64,000 bases of DNA from Gemmatimonadaceae bacterium (GCA_036504815.1 DASXUN010000010.1:62001-126000); one strand, 5' to 3'. Counted from the first letter of the stretch, positions 34,709-45,446 are shown. A program made the numbers and translations. The notes: generated by a model not told the origin, from the letters alone.

Positions 34709-36160
34709 ATGGCCATCGAGCTCCGCATCACCAGCGGCGCGCGCGCGGGTGCTCGCGAAGTCTTCACCAAGTCCATCATCGCCATCGGTCGTCATCCGAT
34801 GAGCGACCTGCGCCTCGACACGGAGAAGGATCTCGACGTGTCGGCGCGCCACGCCGAGATCCGCATCGTGGGCGGCACGGCCACGCTGCGCGACGTGGGG
34901 AGCAGCAACGGCACCAGGGTCAACGGCCAGCCGCTGGTCGGCGAGCGGGCGCTGTTCGACGGCGATGTCATCGCGCTGGGCGGTGCGGCCGGCGCGGCAA
35001 TCGAGTTTCGTCGCATGGCCGAGACGGCAGTGGAACCGGTGGCTGCCGCGGCGCCACGCGCCGAAGCGCCGGCGTCACGAGGCGAGCGGCCCGCGCCACG
35101 ACCCGAGCCGCCTGCGCCAGTACCAGCGCCTGATGCCAAGCCGGTTCCGCCGCGCCGTGACACGGGCGCGCGCATCGCCGAGGCCGTCGAGATGCAGACG
35201 GGCACGCTGCGCCGCACGCTCTACGCGTTTGGCGCCGCGGTGGTCATCATCGGACTCGGCCTGGCGTGGATGAGCCGGCAGAACGCCGCCGCGGACCGCG
35301 CCACCATTGAGCAGTTGCTTCGCGAGCTGCAGGACCAGAACACGGCCATCGCGCAGCTGCGCGGCAGCGCCGGGGCCAACGGGCTGACCAATGAAGTCGG
35401 GCGCATCTCGCGCGAGCGCGACTCGCTGCTCACCGTGCTGCGCGCCGGTGGCGACAAGGCGGCCGTGACGCAGCGCATCGCGGAGCTGAGTGCGCAGCAG
35501 ACGGCGGCCGGCGCCGTGAGCAAGGTGGACTACGAGCGCATCGCCGACCAGAACACGCGCGCCGTGGCGTTCATCGTGGTGGACCACGGCAATGACCATG
35601 TCGAAGGCGGCTCAGGCTTCGGCGTCACGCGCGACGGACTCATCGTCACCAATCGGCACGTGGTGCAGGGTGCGGGCGACGCGGCGCCCACGCGCATCGC
35701 GGTGCAGTTCCACGGCACCCGGCGCTGGCTGCCGGCGCACGTGGTCAAGGTGTCGAGCTCCGACGACCTGGCGTTCCTCAAGGTGGACGCGCCCGGGTCG
35801 TTCCCCGCGGTGATGGGCGTCGCCCCGAGCGGCGGCGTGCGCCCAGGGGCGCCGATCGCAATCGTCGGGTATCCGCTGGGGAACGAGACGGCGGGGATGG
35901 GCGGCTCCATCGACACGATGACCGCGCGCGCCTCGCTGACGGTGGGCACGGTGAGCAAGTCGGTCCCCGATATCCTGCAGGTGGACGCGTACGTGGCGCA
36001 CGGCTCGAGCGGCAGCCCGGTCTTCAACGAGCGCGGCTACGTGGTGGGCGTCGTCTACGGCGGTCCCACCGAAGCGGCGGGTCGCATCGTGTACAGCGTG
36101 CCGAGCGATCGCCTGATTGCGCAGCTGCCGGGCGAGGCGGCGGGGGTCGTCAGGCAGTAG
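34709..36160 (+). CDS. FHA - membrane helix - trypsin-like serine protease
   Basis: Single-pass membrane protein of 483 residues. A cytoplasmic FHA domain (~residues 1-95: IIAIGRHPMSDLRL, VSARHAEI, SSNGTRVNG) is followed by a Pro/Ala-rich linker, a helix LYAFGAAVVIIGLGLAW (~172-190) and a coiled-coil stretch to ~250. The remaining ~200 residues, outside the membrane, are a trypsin-like protease: TNRHVV (His), SSDDLAFLK (Asp) and HGSSGSPVF (Ser); no PDZ domain is seen. The design suggests control of an outer protease by phosphorylated partners inside. Last gene of the circuit operon. Confidence 0.9.
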   Translation: MAIELRITSGARAGAREVFTKSIIAIGRHPMSDLRLDTEKDLDVSARHAEIRIVGGTATLRDVGSSNGTRVNGQPLVGERALFDGDVIALGGAAGAAIEFRRMAETAVEPVAAAAPRAEAPASRGERPAPRPEPPAPVPAPDAKPVPPRRDTGARIAEAVEMQTGTLRRTLYAFGAAVVIIGLGLAWMSRQNAAADRATIEQLLRELQDQNTAIAQLRGSAGANGLTNEVGRISRERDSLLTVLRAGGDKAAVTQRIAELSAQQTAAGAVSKVDYERIADQNTRAVAFIVVDHGNDHVEGGSGFGVTRDGLIVTNRHVVQGAGDAAPTRIAVQFHGTRRWLPAHVVKVSSSDDLAFLKVDAPGSFPAVMGVAPSGGVRPGAPIAIVGYPLGNETAGMGGSIDTMTARASLTVGTVSKSVPDILQVDAYVAHGSSGSPVFNERGYVVGVVYGGPTEAAGRIVYSVPSDRLIAQLPGEAAGVVRQ

Positions 36161-36163
36161 CGG

Positions 36164-37612
36164 TCAGGTCACGAGCGCCCGCGCCGCGGCCTCCTGCATC
36201 CCCTTGTCGCCGGCCCAGGCGCAGAGGACGTGCGCCGCGTCGGGCAGCTCCGCCGCGAGGCGCGGATGGCCGAACAGCACCACCAGCGAGTCGCGCTTGA
36301 GCGACCGCGCCGCCTGCACCGCGAGCCGCACCGTCAGGCGCGACTGCGGGGTGAGGCTCACGTGCCCCTTGCCGGCGAGCACGTCGGCATAGACGGCAAT
36401 CACCAGCACGCCCTCGCCCGCTTCGGTGGCGCCGGGCACGACGTTCACCGTGCGGCCCAGCGCCTGCAGGGCCTGAATGAACGTCCAGCGCGACGGCGCC
36501 GCGCTCGCCGGGTCGTCGTCCACCACCACGACCTCGCACGCCGGCGGCACCCACGGCACACGGCCGCGCACCACCTGCAGCACACGGTCGCTGACCTGCT
36601 TGGCCCACGTGCGATCGTCCAGGGTGGGACCGCGCAGGTCTGGGAGCCAACGTCCCCACGTGGCCCACCAGTCGCGCCGCGCGCGCGCCGCGGCCAGCGC
36701 ATCGCCGTTCAGGCGCCCGCTGGCCAGCGCATCGCCGACGGCCTGCACGACGAGCGCGGGATTGGTCGGCGCGAGCAGCAGGTCGCAGCCGGCGGCGAGC
36801 GCGCCGACCGCGGCCTCGCCCTCGCCGTCGCCGGCGCTCACGCCACGCATCTCGAGCGCATCCGAGACGACGAGCCCCGTGTAACCGAGCGTCTCGCGCA
36901 GCACGCGAAGCGTCGGCGCCGATCGCGTCGCCGGCAGACCGGACGCGTCGAGCGCCGTGTACGCGACGTGCGCCGTCATCACGCTGGCGACGCCGCTGTC
37001 GATCGCGGCGCGGAATGGGACGAGGTCGCTGGCCATCAGCTCGGTGAGGCTCTCCTCGAGCACGGGGAGCGCGAGGTGCGAGTCGGCCGCCGTGCGCCCG
37101 TGCCCCGGAAAATGCTTCGCGCAGGCGAGCACGCTCTCGGCCTGGCACGCATCGATCCACTCGGCGGCGAGTTCCGCCACGCGCGCCGGATCGCTGCCGA
37201 AGCCGCGCGTTCCGATGATCGGATTGCCGTTCGCGAGATCGAGGTCGCAGACCGGGCCGAGCGCCCAGTTGAGCCCGATCTCGCGCGCGTCGCGAGCGGT
37301 GATGCGCGCCGCGCGGCGCACCGCGTCGGGATCGCCGAGCGCCGCGAGCGCGCCCGCCGGCGGGAGGGAGACGGCGCCCGGGAAGTGCTCCCCCGCCCCG
37401 CGCTCGAGGTCGGCGCCCACGAGGAGGGGAACCGGCGAGTGCGCATGGAGGGCGCGCGCGAGCTGCGCCACCTCGTAGCGCGGCCCGCCGCGGATCAGGA
37501 AGCCGCCGACGCCAAGCGCCAGCGCCTGGTCGATCGCTTCGCGCGTCCCCGCCCATCCGAAGTCGCGGTCCCAGCCGATGACGGCGATGACGTGCTGGCC
37601 CAGCTCCTTCAT
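36164..37612 (-). CDS. nagZ: glycoside hydrolase family 3 beta-N-acetylhexosaminidase
   Basis: Enzyme of 482 residues, expected to cut GlcNAc from GlcNAc-anhydroMurNAc fragments in the cytoplasm (no signal peptide). The NagZ signature KHFPGHGRTAADSH supplies the substrate Lys-His and Asp-His dyad, and SDALEMRGV carries the nucleophile Asp. A second, C-terminal alpha/beta domain (~residues 335-482) makes it longer than E. coli NagZ and closer to the two-domain Bacillus type. The ATG at 37612 gives the family's proper start; the open frame continues upstream by chance. It lies eight bases after the anmK stop. Confidence 0.88.
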   Translation of the reverse strand: MKELGQHVIAVIGWDRDFGWAGTREAIDQALALGVGGFLIRGGPRYEVAQLARALHAHSPVPLLVGADLERGAGEHFPGAVSLPPAGALAALGDPDAVRRAARITARDAREIGLNWALGPVCDLDLANGNPIIGTRGFGSDPARVAELAAEWIDACQAESVLACAKHFPGHGRTAADSHLALPVLEESLTELMASDLVPFRAAIDSGVASVMTAHVAYTALDASGLPATRSAPTLRVLRETLGYTGLVVSDALEMRGVSAGDGEGEAAVGALAAGCDLLLAPTNPALVVQAVGDALASGRLNGDALAAARARRDWWATWGRWLPDLRGPTLDDRTWAKQVSDRVLQVVRGRVPWVPPACEVVVVDDDPASAAPSRWTFIQALQALGRTVNVVPGATEAGEGVLVIAVYADVLAGKGHVSLTPQSRLTVRLAVQAARSLKRDSLVVLFGHPRLAAELPDAAHVLCAWAGDKGMQEAAARALVT

Positions 37613-37620
37613 CCGCGGCG

Positions 37621-38772
37621 TCAGGCGGGCGTGAGCGTGCCGAGCACGCGCGGTCCGCGCGCGCCGGTGCAGGCGGGAACGTTGCCGGGAAGTCCGCACA
37701 GGTGCAGCCACCCAAGGAACGCAAACGCCACCGCTTCCTTGGCGTCGCCGTCGAAGAAGACGTCGTCGAACTGGCGCACCGGCCGCGGGGCCATCAGGGC
37801 CTCGAGCCGTCGCACGAGCGCGGGATTGCGCGATCCGCCGCCCGAGATGATCAACTCGGCCACCGGCTCGGGAATGAACCGCTCGAACGCAAGCGCGATG
37901 CTCCGCGCGGTGAGTTCGACCGCCGTCGCCACGATGTCAACGTCGCGACAGTCCGCGCTGGCCGCGCGGCAGCGCGCCATGAAGTCGGCGACATACGCCG
38001 GCGTGAACAATTCGCGCCCCGTGCTCTTTGGCGGCGGCGCGCTGAAGTACGGATGCATCAGAGACTCGTCGACGACGCTCGCGATGGCGCGTCCGCGCAA
38101 GGCGAGCGCGCCGTCCACGTCATACGGGAGGTCCGGGTGCAAGGCGCGCACGACCGCGTCGATGATGCCAACCCCCGGACCCGTGTCGAAGGCGCGCGTG
38201 CCCGACACGCCGCCACCCGGCGGCACGAGCGTCACGTTGCCGATTCCCCCGATGTTCTGCAGCGCGCGCCAGTCGGGCCCTGCAAAGAGGAGCGCGTCGG
38301 CAATCGGGACGAGCGGCGCCCCCTGCCCACCGGCCGCGACGTCGCGCGTCCGGAAGTCGGCAATCACCGGGCGACCCGTGCGCTCGGCGATCGCCGCCGG
38401 CTGACCGAACTGCCACGTGGCGCGTGGCGCGTCGTGCCAGACCGTGTGTCCGTGCGAGGCGATGGCGTCCACCTCGTCGCGCGCGAGCCCGCTCTCGGCG
38501 ATGGCCGCCACCGCCGCCGCGCCCAGCCGCTCGCCCAGTTCGAAGTCGAGGCGCGTGTAGTCGCCCGGATGCGTGGGCGTGGCGATGGCGCTCAGCAGGC
38601 GCGCGCGGAACGCGTCGTCATACGCCTGCTGCACGAAGGCGAGCAGCTCGGGCATCGGCCGGTCATCGCGCGCCCCGGGAACGAAGCGCACCACGGCGGC
38701 ACTGATGCCGTCGTGCGACGTCCCCGACATCAAGCCGACGAGGACGAGGGGGCGCGCCGCGCCGGCGTTCAC
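37621..38772 (-). CDS. anmK: anhydro-N-acetylmuramic acid kinase
   Basis: Converts anhydroMurNAc to MurNAc-6-phosphate with ATP; 383 residues. Motifs: VGLMSGTSHDGISAA near the N-terminus (phosphate loop), SHGHTVWHD, NIGGIGNVT, FDTGPGVGIID and ELIISGGGSRNP. These are the standard AnmK set, complete. The GTG start at 38772 overlaps the murQ stop by four bases; the open frame upstream is not conserved. Central gene of the MurNAc recycling operon. Confidence 0.94.
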   Translation of the reverse strand: MNAGAARPLVLVGLMSGTSHDGISAAVVRFVPGARDDRPMPELLAFVQQAYDDAFRARLLSAIATPTHPGDYTRLDFELGERLGAAAVAAIAESGLARDEVDAIASHGHTVWHDAPRATWQFGQPAAIAERTGRPVIADFRTRDVAAGGQGAPLVPIADALLFAGPDWRALQNIGGIGNVTLVPPGGGVSGTRAFDTGPGVGIIDAVVRALHPDLPYDVDGALALRGRAIASVVDESLMHPYFSAPPPKSTGRELFTPAYVADFMARCRAASADCRDVDIVATAVELTARSIALAFERFIPEPVAELIISGGGSRNPALVRRLEALMAPRPVRQFDDVFFDGDAKEAVAFAFLGWLHLCGLPGNVPACTGARGPRVLGTLTPA

Positions 38773-39683
38773 GCGCTCACCGGGGGCGGCGCGTCGGGAA
38801 TGACGCGGCGAATGACGCCGCCGTGGGCGGCGAGGCGGCGGAGCGCCTCGTCCTTGTCCACGCCGAGCTTCTGCATCACGATCGCCGTCCTGACGCTGCG
38901 TCCGGCCGCGTCGAGCAGCGTGCGCGCCTGGTCGCGATCGACGCCGCACACGACGCGCAGGATCCGCTCGCTCCGATCCTCGAGCTTCTGGTTGGTGGAC
39001 TGCAAGTCCACCATGATGTTGCCGTACGTCTTGCCGAGGCGGATCATCGCGCCCGTGGTGATCGTGTTGAGCACCAACTTGGTGGCCGTCCCCGCCTTCA
39101 TGCGCGTGGAGCCGGTGACCACTTCGGGGCCGGTGACGACGACGATGGCGACGTCGGCCGCCGCGAGCGTCTCCGGCGGGGGCGGCGAGCAGGCGACGAT
39201 GGCGGTGCGCGTGCCGATCTTCCGGCCGTGCTCGAGCGCGGCGCGCACATACGGCGTGGTGCCGCTGGCGGCGATGCCAATCACGAAGTCGCCGGCGCGA
39301 ACACCCGCCTTGTCGAGGTCGTCACGCGCCCCTTGCGGCCGGTCCTCGGCCCCTTCCTGCGCGCGTGTCAGCGCCGGCGGCCCGCCGGCGATGATGCCCT
39401 GCACCATCTCGGGATCGACGCCGAACGTCGGCGGACACTCCGACGCATCGAGCACGCCCAGCCGCCCCGAGGTGCCGGCGCCAACGTAGAACAGGCGGCC
39501 GCCCGCGCGAAACGTCTCTTCGGCCATCTTCATGGCCTGCGCAATCTGCGCCGCCTGCGTGGCGACAGCGGCCGGGACACGGGCGTCTTCGGCGTTGATG
39601 AGCGCCACGATCTCTTCGGGCGAAGCGAGGTCAATCTCCGCCGTACGCGGATTGCGCTGTTCGGTGATGCGTGGATCGAGCAT
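38769..39683 (-). CDS. murQ: N-acetylmuramic acid 6-phosphate etherase
   Basis: SIS-domain lyase of 304 residues that splits MurNAc-6-P into GlcNAc-6-P and D-lactate. Signature segments are TEQRNPRT, YVGAGTSGRLGVLDASECPPTF, GIAASGTTPYV and TGSTRMKAGTATKLVLN; the catalytic Glu is in AQEGAED. The C-terminal helices (DEALRRLAAHGGVIR) fit the family. ATG 39683 starts the conserved MLDPRITEQ; upstream frame to 39812 is not conserved. First gene of the operon, divergent from ggt. Confidence 0.95.
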   Translation of the reverse strand: MLDPRITEQRNPRTAEIDLASPEEIVALINAEDARVPAAVATQAAQIAQAMKMAEETFRAGGRLFYVGAGTSGRLGVLDASECPPTFGVDPEMVQGIIAGGPPALTRAQEGAEDRPQGARDDLDKAGVRAGDFVIGIAASGTTPYVRAALEHGRKIGTRTAIVACSPPPPETLAAADVAIVVVTGPEVVTGSTRMKAGTATKLVLNTITTGAMIRLGKTYGNIMVDLQSTNQKLEDRSERILRVVCGVDRDQARTLLDAAGRSVRTAIVMQKLGVDKDEALRRLAAHGGVIRRVIPDAPPPVSA

Positions 39684-39750
39684 GGTCGGGGTGTGGAGGG
39701 CCGCTATGGGAGCGAACGGGCTTGGTGCTAAGTTACTGGGCGTGCGTGCC

Positions 39751-41499
<1,749 letters not shown>

Positions 41500-41518
41500 C
41501 GCTTACCGCACCGAATAG

Positions 41519-41549
41519 CACAAAGGGCGCCCGTCGGGCGCCCTTTGTG
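41519..41549. terminator. perfect 14-bp bidirectional terminator hairpin
   Basis: CACAAAGGGCGCCC (41519-41532) and GGGCGCCCTTTGTG (41536-41549) form a perfect stem with loop GTC. It lies between convergent ggt and the glycine-zipper gene; TTTGTGTT on one side and TTTGTGC on the other suggest use from both strands. Confidence 0.8.
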
Positions 41550-41568
41550 TTGGGGGGACCTCGCGTCG

Positions 41569-42357
41569 CTACTTCGCCAGACTGATCGTCAGCGGACCAC
41601 CGAGCGTGATGGTCATCCGGCCGCCATTGGCCACACAGCCGTTCCAGTCGGCCGTGCCCGCGGCGATCACGCCGCCCGCGGCCGCGCCCACCGCGGCGCC
41701 GGCGACCGTGGACTTGGTCTTCTTGCCAAGCAACTGACCCGCGATGGCGCCCACCGCGGCACCCGCCGCCACCTTCTTGGCCTGATCGCCGGTGCTCTGG
41801 GCGCGCACGGTCTCGATGTTCGCCACCCTCACGCTGCCGGTGACGTCATACGTGGTGGTGCCGACGGCGACCGAAACCGGCTCGAAGGCGAGGCGAACGC
41901 CTTCCTTGCCGTTCTCACCGCGCTTCGCTTCCGTCACCCGGAGCGTGACCACCGAACCCGCGGGAACCGTCACGCCGTTGGTGCCGGCCACCGGCTCCGC
42001 AAGCGCCGCGGTCACGTGGTCACCTGCCTTGATGGTGTTCGTGCAGACGCGGGCGCTCGACGTCGCTTCCATCGAGGTGCCACCGGCGATGGTCCCGGTC
42101 GTCGCGGCCTTGGCCGCGGCGGGGGCCGGCCTGGCGGCCGGCGCTGACGCGGCGGGCTTCGCCGCCGTGGCGGCCGGCTTGGCCGGAGCCTTCGTCGCCG
42201 CGCGCTGCGCGGTATCGGCCAGCTGTGGCTGGCCCGCGTTGGCGGGCGCCAGTTCCACCTGGCGGCTGTCGGCCGGCACGTCATCGGCCTTCTTGCACGC
42301 CCCGAATGCAACCACGAGCGCCAGCGGCACGGCAGCAACCCGGATAAACTTCGGCAT
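41569..42357 (-). CDS. Ala/Pro-rich lipoprotein with glycine-zipper C-terminus
   Basis: About 262 residues: lipobox VVAFGAC, then a low-complexity region of Ala, Pro, Lys and Thr (residues ~40-100), a beta-domain (GDHVTAALAEPVAG, GSVVTLRVTEAKRG, YDVTGSVRV) and a glycine-zipper helix pair (AGAAVGAIAGQLLGKK, VAGAAVGAAAGGVIAAG). Similar zippers occur in outer-membrane lipoproteins of the Pal/Slp type. Two Cys (CTNTIK, NGCVANG) might pair. ATG 42357 follows GGAGG. Function is unknown. Confidence 0.75.
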   Translation of the reverse strand: MPKFIRVAAVPLALVVAFGACKKADDVPADSRQVELAPANAGQPQLADTAQRAATKAPAKPAATAAKPAASAPAARPAPAAAKAATTGTIAGGTSMEATSSARVCTNTIKAGDHVTAALAEPVAGTNGVTVPAGSVVTLRVTEAKRGENGKEGVRLAFEPVSVAVGTTTYDVTGSVRVANIETVRAQSTGDQAKKVAAGAAVGAIAGQLLGKKTKSTVAGAAVGAAAGGVIAAGTADWNGCVANGGRMTITLGGPLTISLAK

Positions 42358-42438
42358 GGTATCCTCCTTCCTTCCAGTGGGGAGTCTCTCCTTCAATACT
42401 CGCTGTACTGCGGGTGTGGCACAACCGCCGCGCCGGTC

Positions 42439-44211
42439 ATGATCCATCCCCTGCGGCGACTGATTCCGTTCGTGGCACCCTACCGCGCCCCCATGGCGTG
42501 GGGCGTGGCGTGTGTCGTCATCTCGTCCGCCTGCTACAGCCTGCAACCGCTCTTTCTTCGCCAGGCCATCGACGCCCTGCAGGCCGGAGCGCCTGCCGCT
42601 CGTCTCTGGCGCGTCGCCGCGCTGATGGTTTCGGTCGCGCTGGTCACCGGTTTCTTCCGCTGGCAGATGCGCGAGCAGCTCAACGGCGTCAGCCGCCGTA
42701 TCGAGACCGACCTGCGCGATCAGCTGTTCGCCCACCTCATGACGCTGGACGCCGGCTGGTACGCGCGGACGCGCACCGGCGACGTGATGGCGCGCCTGAC
42801 GAACGACCTCGGCGCCGTTCGCATGGCCGCCGGACCGGCGATCATGTACCTGATTAACACCATCGCCGGTGGTTTGTTCGCGCTGGGTTTCATGCTGCGG
42901 CTCTCGCCGCGGCTGACCGTCATTGCGCTGCTCCCCCTGCTCCTGCTCCCCGTGGTGATGCTGCGCCTCGGCCGGGCGATTCACGACCGCTTCGAGGACG
43001 TGCAGGCGCACTTCAGCGACCTCACGACGCGGGTCCAGGAGAACCTGAGCGGGGCGCGCATCGTGCGGGCCTACCGGCAGGAACCCGCCGAGTCGGAGCG
43101 CTTCGGCCAGCTGAGCATGGAGTACGTGCGGCGCAACCTGGCCCTCGCGCGCCTGAACGCGCTGATGAGCCCGTCGTTCACCCTGCTCGCCGGCTTGGGC
43201 TCGGTGGCGGTGCTCGGGGTGGGCGGCACGATGGTCCTGCGCGGGACCCTCAGCGTGGGCACCCTGGTGGCGTTCGGCATCTACCTCACCACGCTCACCT
43301 GGCCGCTGATCGCCCTCGGCTGGGTGACGAACCTGTTTCAGCGCGGCGCGGCGTCGATGGCCCGCCTCAATGAGATCCTCGATGCGACGCCGGCGGTGCG
43401 CGACCCCGACACGCCGCGTCCCCTGCCCTCACGGGACGGCGGGCGGCAGGTCGAGTTCCGGAACGTCACCTTCGCGTACCCGGCGCGCGACGGCGCCGCG
43501 CCGCGCACCGTGCTGCGCGACGTGTCGTTCACGATTCCCGCAGGCGGCACGCTGGGCGTGGTCGGCGCCACGGGCGCCGGCAAGAGCGCGCTGCTCGAGC
43601 TGCTGCCGCGCTTCTTCGACCCGCAGGAGGGGCAGGTTCTCCTCGACGGCGTGGACGTGCGCGACCTCCCGCTCGCCACGCTGCGCGCCGAGATCGGCTT
43701 CGTGCCGCAGGACGCGCTGCTGTTCAGCGAGACGATCGCCTACAACCTGGCCTACGGCGGCGCCGACGCCGTCACCGCCGCGTGGGGAGCCGAGGTGGCC
43801 CAGCTCGCCGAATCGGTGGCGCGCTTCCCCGCGGGCGACCGCACGGTGCTCGGCGAGCGTGGCATCAACCTGTCCGGCGGCCAGAAACAGCGCGCCACCC
43901 TCGCGCGCGCGCTGGCCCGCCGGCCCGCCGTCGTCGTTCTCGACGACGCGCTGTCGGCCGTCGACACGAACACCGAGGCGGCCATTCTCCACGGCCTGCG
44001 CGATGCCCTGAGCGGGCGCACGACGCTCATCGCGTCGCATCGCGTGACGGCGCTGCGCGAGGCCACGCACATCATAGTCATCGCCGACGGCACGGTGGCG
44101 GAAGCGGGGACGCACGACGAACTGGTGGAGCGGCGCGGCCGCTACTGGGCGTTGCTGAGGCGTCAGTTGCTGGAGGAGAGCATCGACGCCGAACTGCCGA
44201 CCACCGCCTAG
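42439..44211 (+). CDS. MsbA-like ABC exporter (fused permease-ATPase)
   Basis: Inner-membrane half-transporter of 590 residues, working as a homodimer. Six helices fill residues ~15-310 (VAPYRAPMAWGVACVVI onward), then the nucleotide-binding domain (~330-575): Walker A VGATGAGKSALL, Q-loop VPQDALLFSET, signature NLSGGQKQRATLARA, Walker B VVVLDDALSAVD and switch His ASHRVTAL. The drug/lipid substrate is unknown; the family includes lipid A and multidrug exporters. Its TAG stop is shared, as the palindrome CTAG, with the convergent kinase gene. Confidence 0.92.
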   Translation: MIHPLRRLIPFVAPYRAPMAWGVACVVISSACYSLQPLFLRQAIDALQAGAPAARLWRVAALMVSVALVTGFFRWQMREQLNGVSRRIETDLRDQLFAHLMTLDAGWYARTRTGDVMARLTNDLGAVRMAAGPAIMYLINTIAGGLFALGFMLRLSPRLTVIALLPLLLLPVVMLRLGRAIHDRFEDVQAHFSDLTTRVQENLSGARIVRAYRQEPAESERFGQLSMEYVRRNLALARLNALMSPSFTLLAGLGSVAVLGVGGTMVLRGTLSVGTLVAFGIYLTTLTWPLIALGWVTNLFQRGAASMARLNEILDATPAVRDPDTPRPLPSRDGGRQVEFRNVTFAYPARDGAAPRTVLRDVSFTIPAGGTLGVVGATGAGKSALLELLPRFFDPQEGQVLLDGVDVRDLPLATLRAEIGFVPQDALLFSETIAYNLAYGGADAVTAAWGAEVAQLAESVARFPAGDRTVLGERGINLSGGQKQRATLARALARRPAVVVLDDALSAVDTNTEAAILHGLRDALSGRTTLIASHRVTALREATHIIVIADGTVAEAGTHDELVERRGRYWALLRRQLLEESIDAELPTTA

Positions 44212-45446
44212 GTAAGCGGGGTCAGCTCCCGCGGGAGGCGCACCGTGAAGGTCGTGCCCGCATCGGCATTCGAGACGAACGACACCCTCCCCCCGAGGTA
44301 ATAGTTCGTCAGGAGCTTGATGCTGTAGGTGCCGAGGCCGCGCCCGGCCCCCTTGGTGGAGAACGACCGCTGGAAGAGCTGCAGCTGCACGTCGGGCGGG
44401 ATGACCGTGCCGTTGTGCACCGTGAACTCGACCTCGCCGACCAGTCGCCGGGCGCCGATCGTGACGGCCTCGCCGATGGGCGTGGCCTCGAGCGCATTCT
44501 TCACCAGGTTGACCAGCACGCGGCGCAGCAGCACTGGATCCGACGAGAAATCGAAGGCCATCGCGTCGGCAGCCACCAGCAGGTCCCGGCCGCGGCACAC
44601 GCTCGTGGGCCGCAGGGCGTTCAGCACCTGCCGCACGATCTCCATGGAGCGCACCGGCCGCGGCCTGACCTCGAGGTCGCCCGACTCGGCGGCCGCCAGC
44701 GCGCGCTGCGCGCTCAGTTCCTCGACCAACTGGTCGGCAGACTGCGACATGATTTCCGCCGCCTCGTGCAGTTCGCTCGGCGGCAGTTCATCGTGCACCA
44801 GCAGCTCGGCCAGCCCCTTCACGCCGCCCGCCGTGTTCATCACGTCGTGGAAGAAGATCCGCTCGAGCACCTCGCGGCGCTTCTCGTGGCTGATGTCGAG
44901 CAGCGAGAAGATGGTGAACGACTCGCCCTCCACCGGGATGTGCTGCGCCCACACCCGGAAGTCCACCGAGATTTCGCGCCCGGCCTCGCCCCCGACCGTC
45001 AGCCGGCATTCCTGCACGTCGAGGTCGCGCCACTTCTGGCTGTTCACGATGGCGCGCACCGCGCCGCAGTGCCGGCAGAAGGGGGTGGTGCCGCAGCCGC
45101 CCTCGGTTTCGTGCGAGTGGATGCAACCCACCGCCTCGCCCGGGCGCTTGCCGATGACCGCCTCGATCAGCGCCTCGACAACCTCGCGCCGCTCGGCCGG
45201 CAGCTTGTCCCCGTCGTCGCCGGCGAGGAACATCCGGAACGGCCGGTTGGTGAGCACGATCTGCCGGTCGGCGTTGAGCACCACCGCCATGTTCGGCATC
45301 GCGTCGAGGAACTCACCGATCAGCGGCAGGGCGGCCAGCGTGCGGTGCTGGCGCTCCACCTCGCCCGCCGTCGCGCGCTCCGCGGGGGCGAAGGCGGTCG
45401 GCAGGCGTGCGACGCGCTGGTCGGATGAACTCGGAGGCACGCTCAT
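44208..45446 (-). CDS. Cys-rich PAS sensor histidine kinase
   Basis: Soluble sensor of 412 residues. A PAS-like domain (~residues 45-185) contains an unusual Cys/His cluster: GCIHSHETEGGCG followed by FCRHCGAVRA, five ligands or more that could hold Zn or an Fe-S centre (inference). The phosphoacceptor is IFFHDVMNTAGGVKG (~residue 220) and the ATPase core has LVNLVKNALEAT, a GxGLGTYSIK loop and GTTFTVRLP. No membrane helix and no response regulator nearby. It follows the fur-ccdA genes, suggesting redox or metal sensing. Start at ATG 45446 behind GAGGA. Confidence 0.88.
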   Translation of the reverse strand: MSVPPSSSDQRVARLPTAFAPAERATAGEVERQHRTLAALPLIGEFLDAMPNMAVVLNADRQIVLTNRPFRMFLAGDDGDKLPAERREVVEALIEAVIGKRPGEAVGCIHSHETEGGCGTTPFCRHCGAVRAIVNSQKWRDLDVQECRLTVGGEAGREISVDFRVWAQHIPVEGESFTIFSLLDISHEKRREVLERIFFHDVMNTAGGVKGLAELLVHDELPPSELHEAAEIMSQSADQLVEELSAQRALAAAESGDLEVRPRPVRSMEIVRQVLNALRPTSVCRGRDLLVAADAMAFDFSSDPVLLRRVLVNLVKNALEATPIGEAVTIGARRLVGEVEFTVHNGTVIPPDVQLQLFQRSFSTKGAGRGLGTYSIKLLTNYYLGGRVSFVSNADAGTTFTVRLPRELTPLT

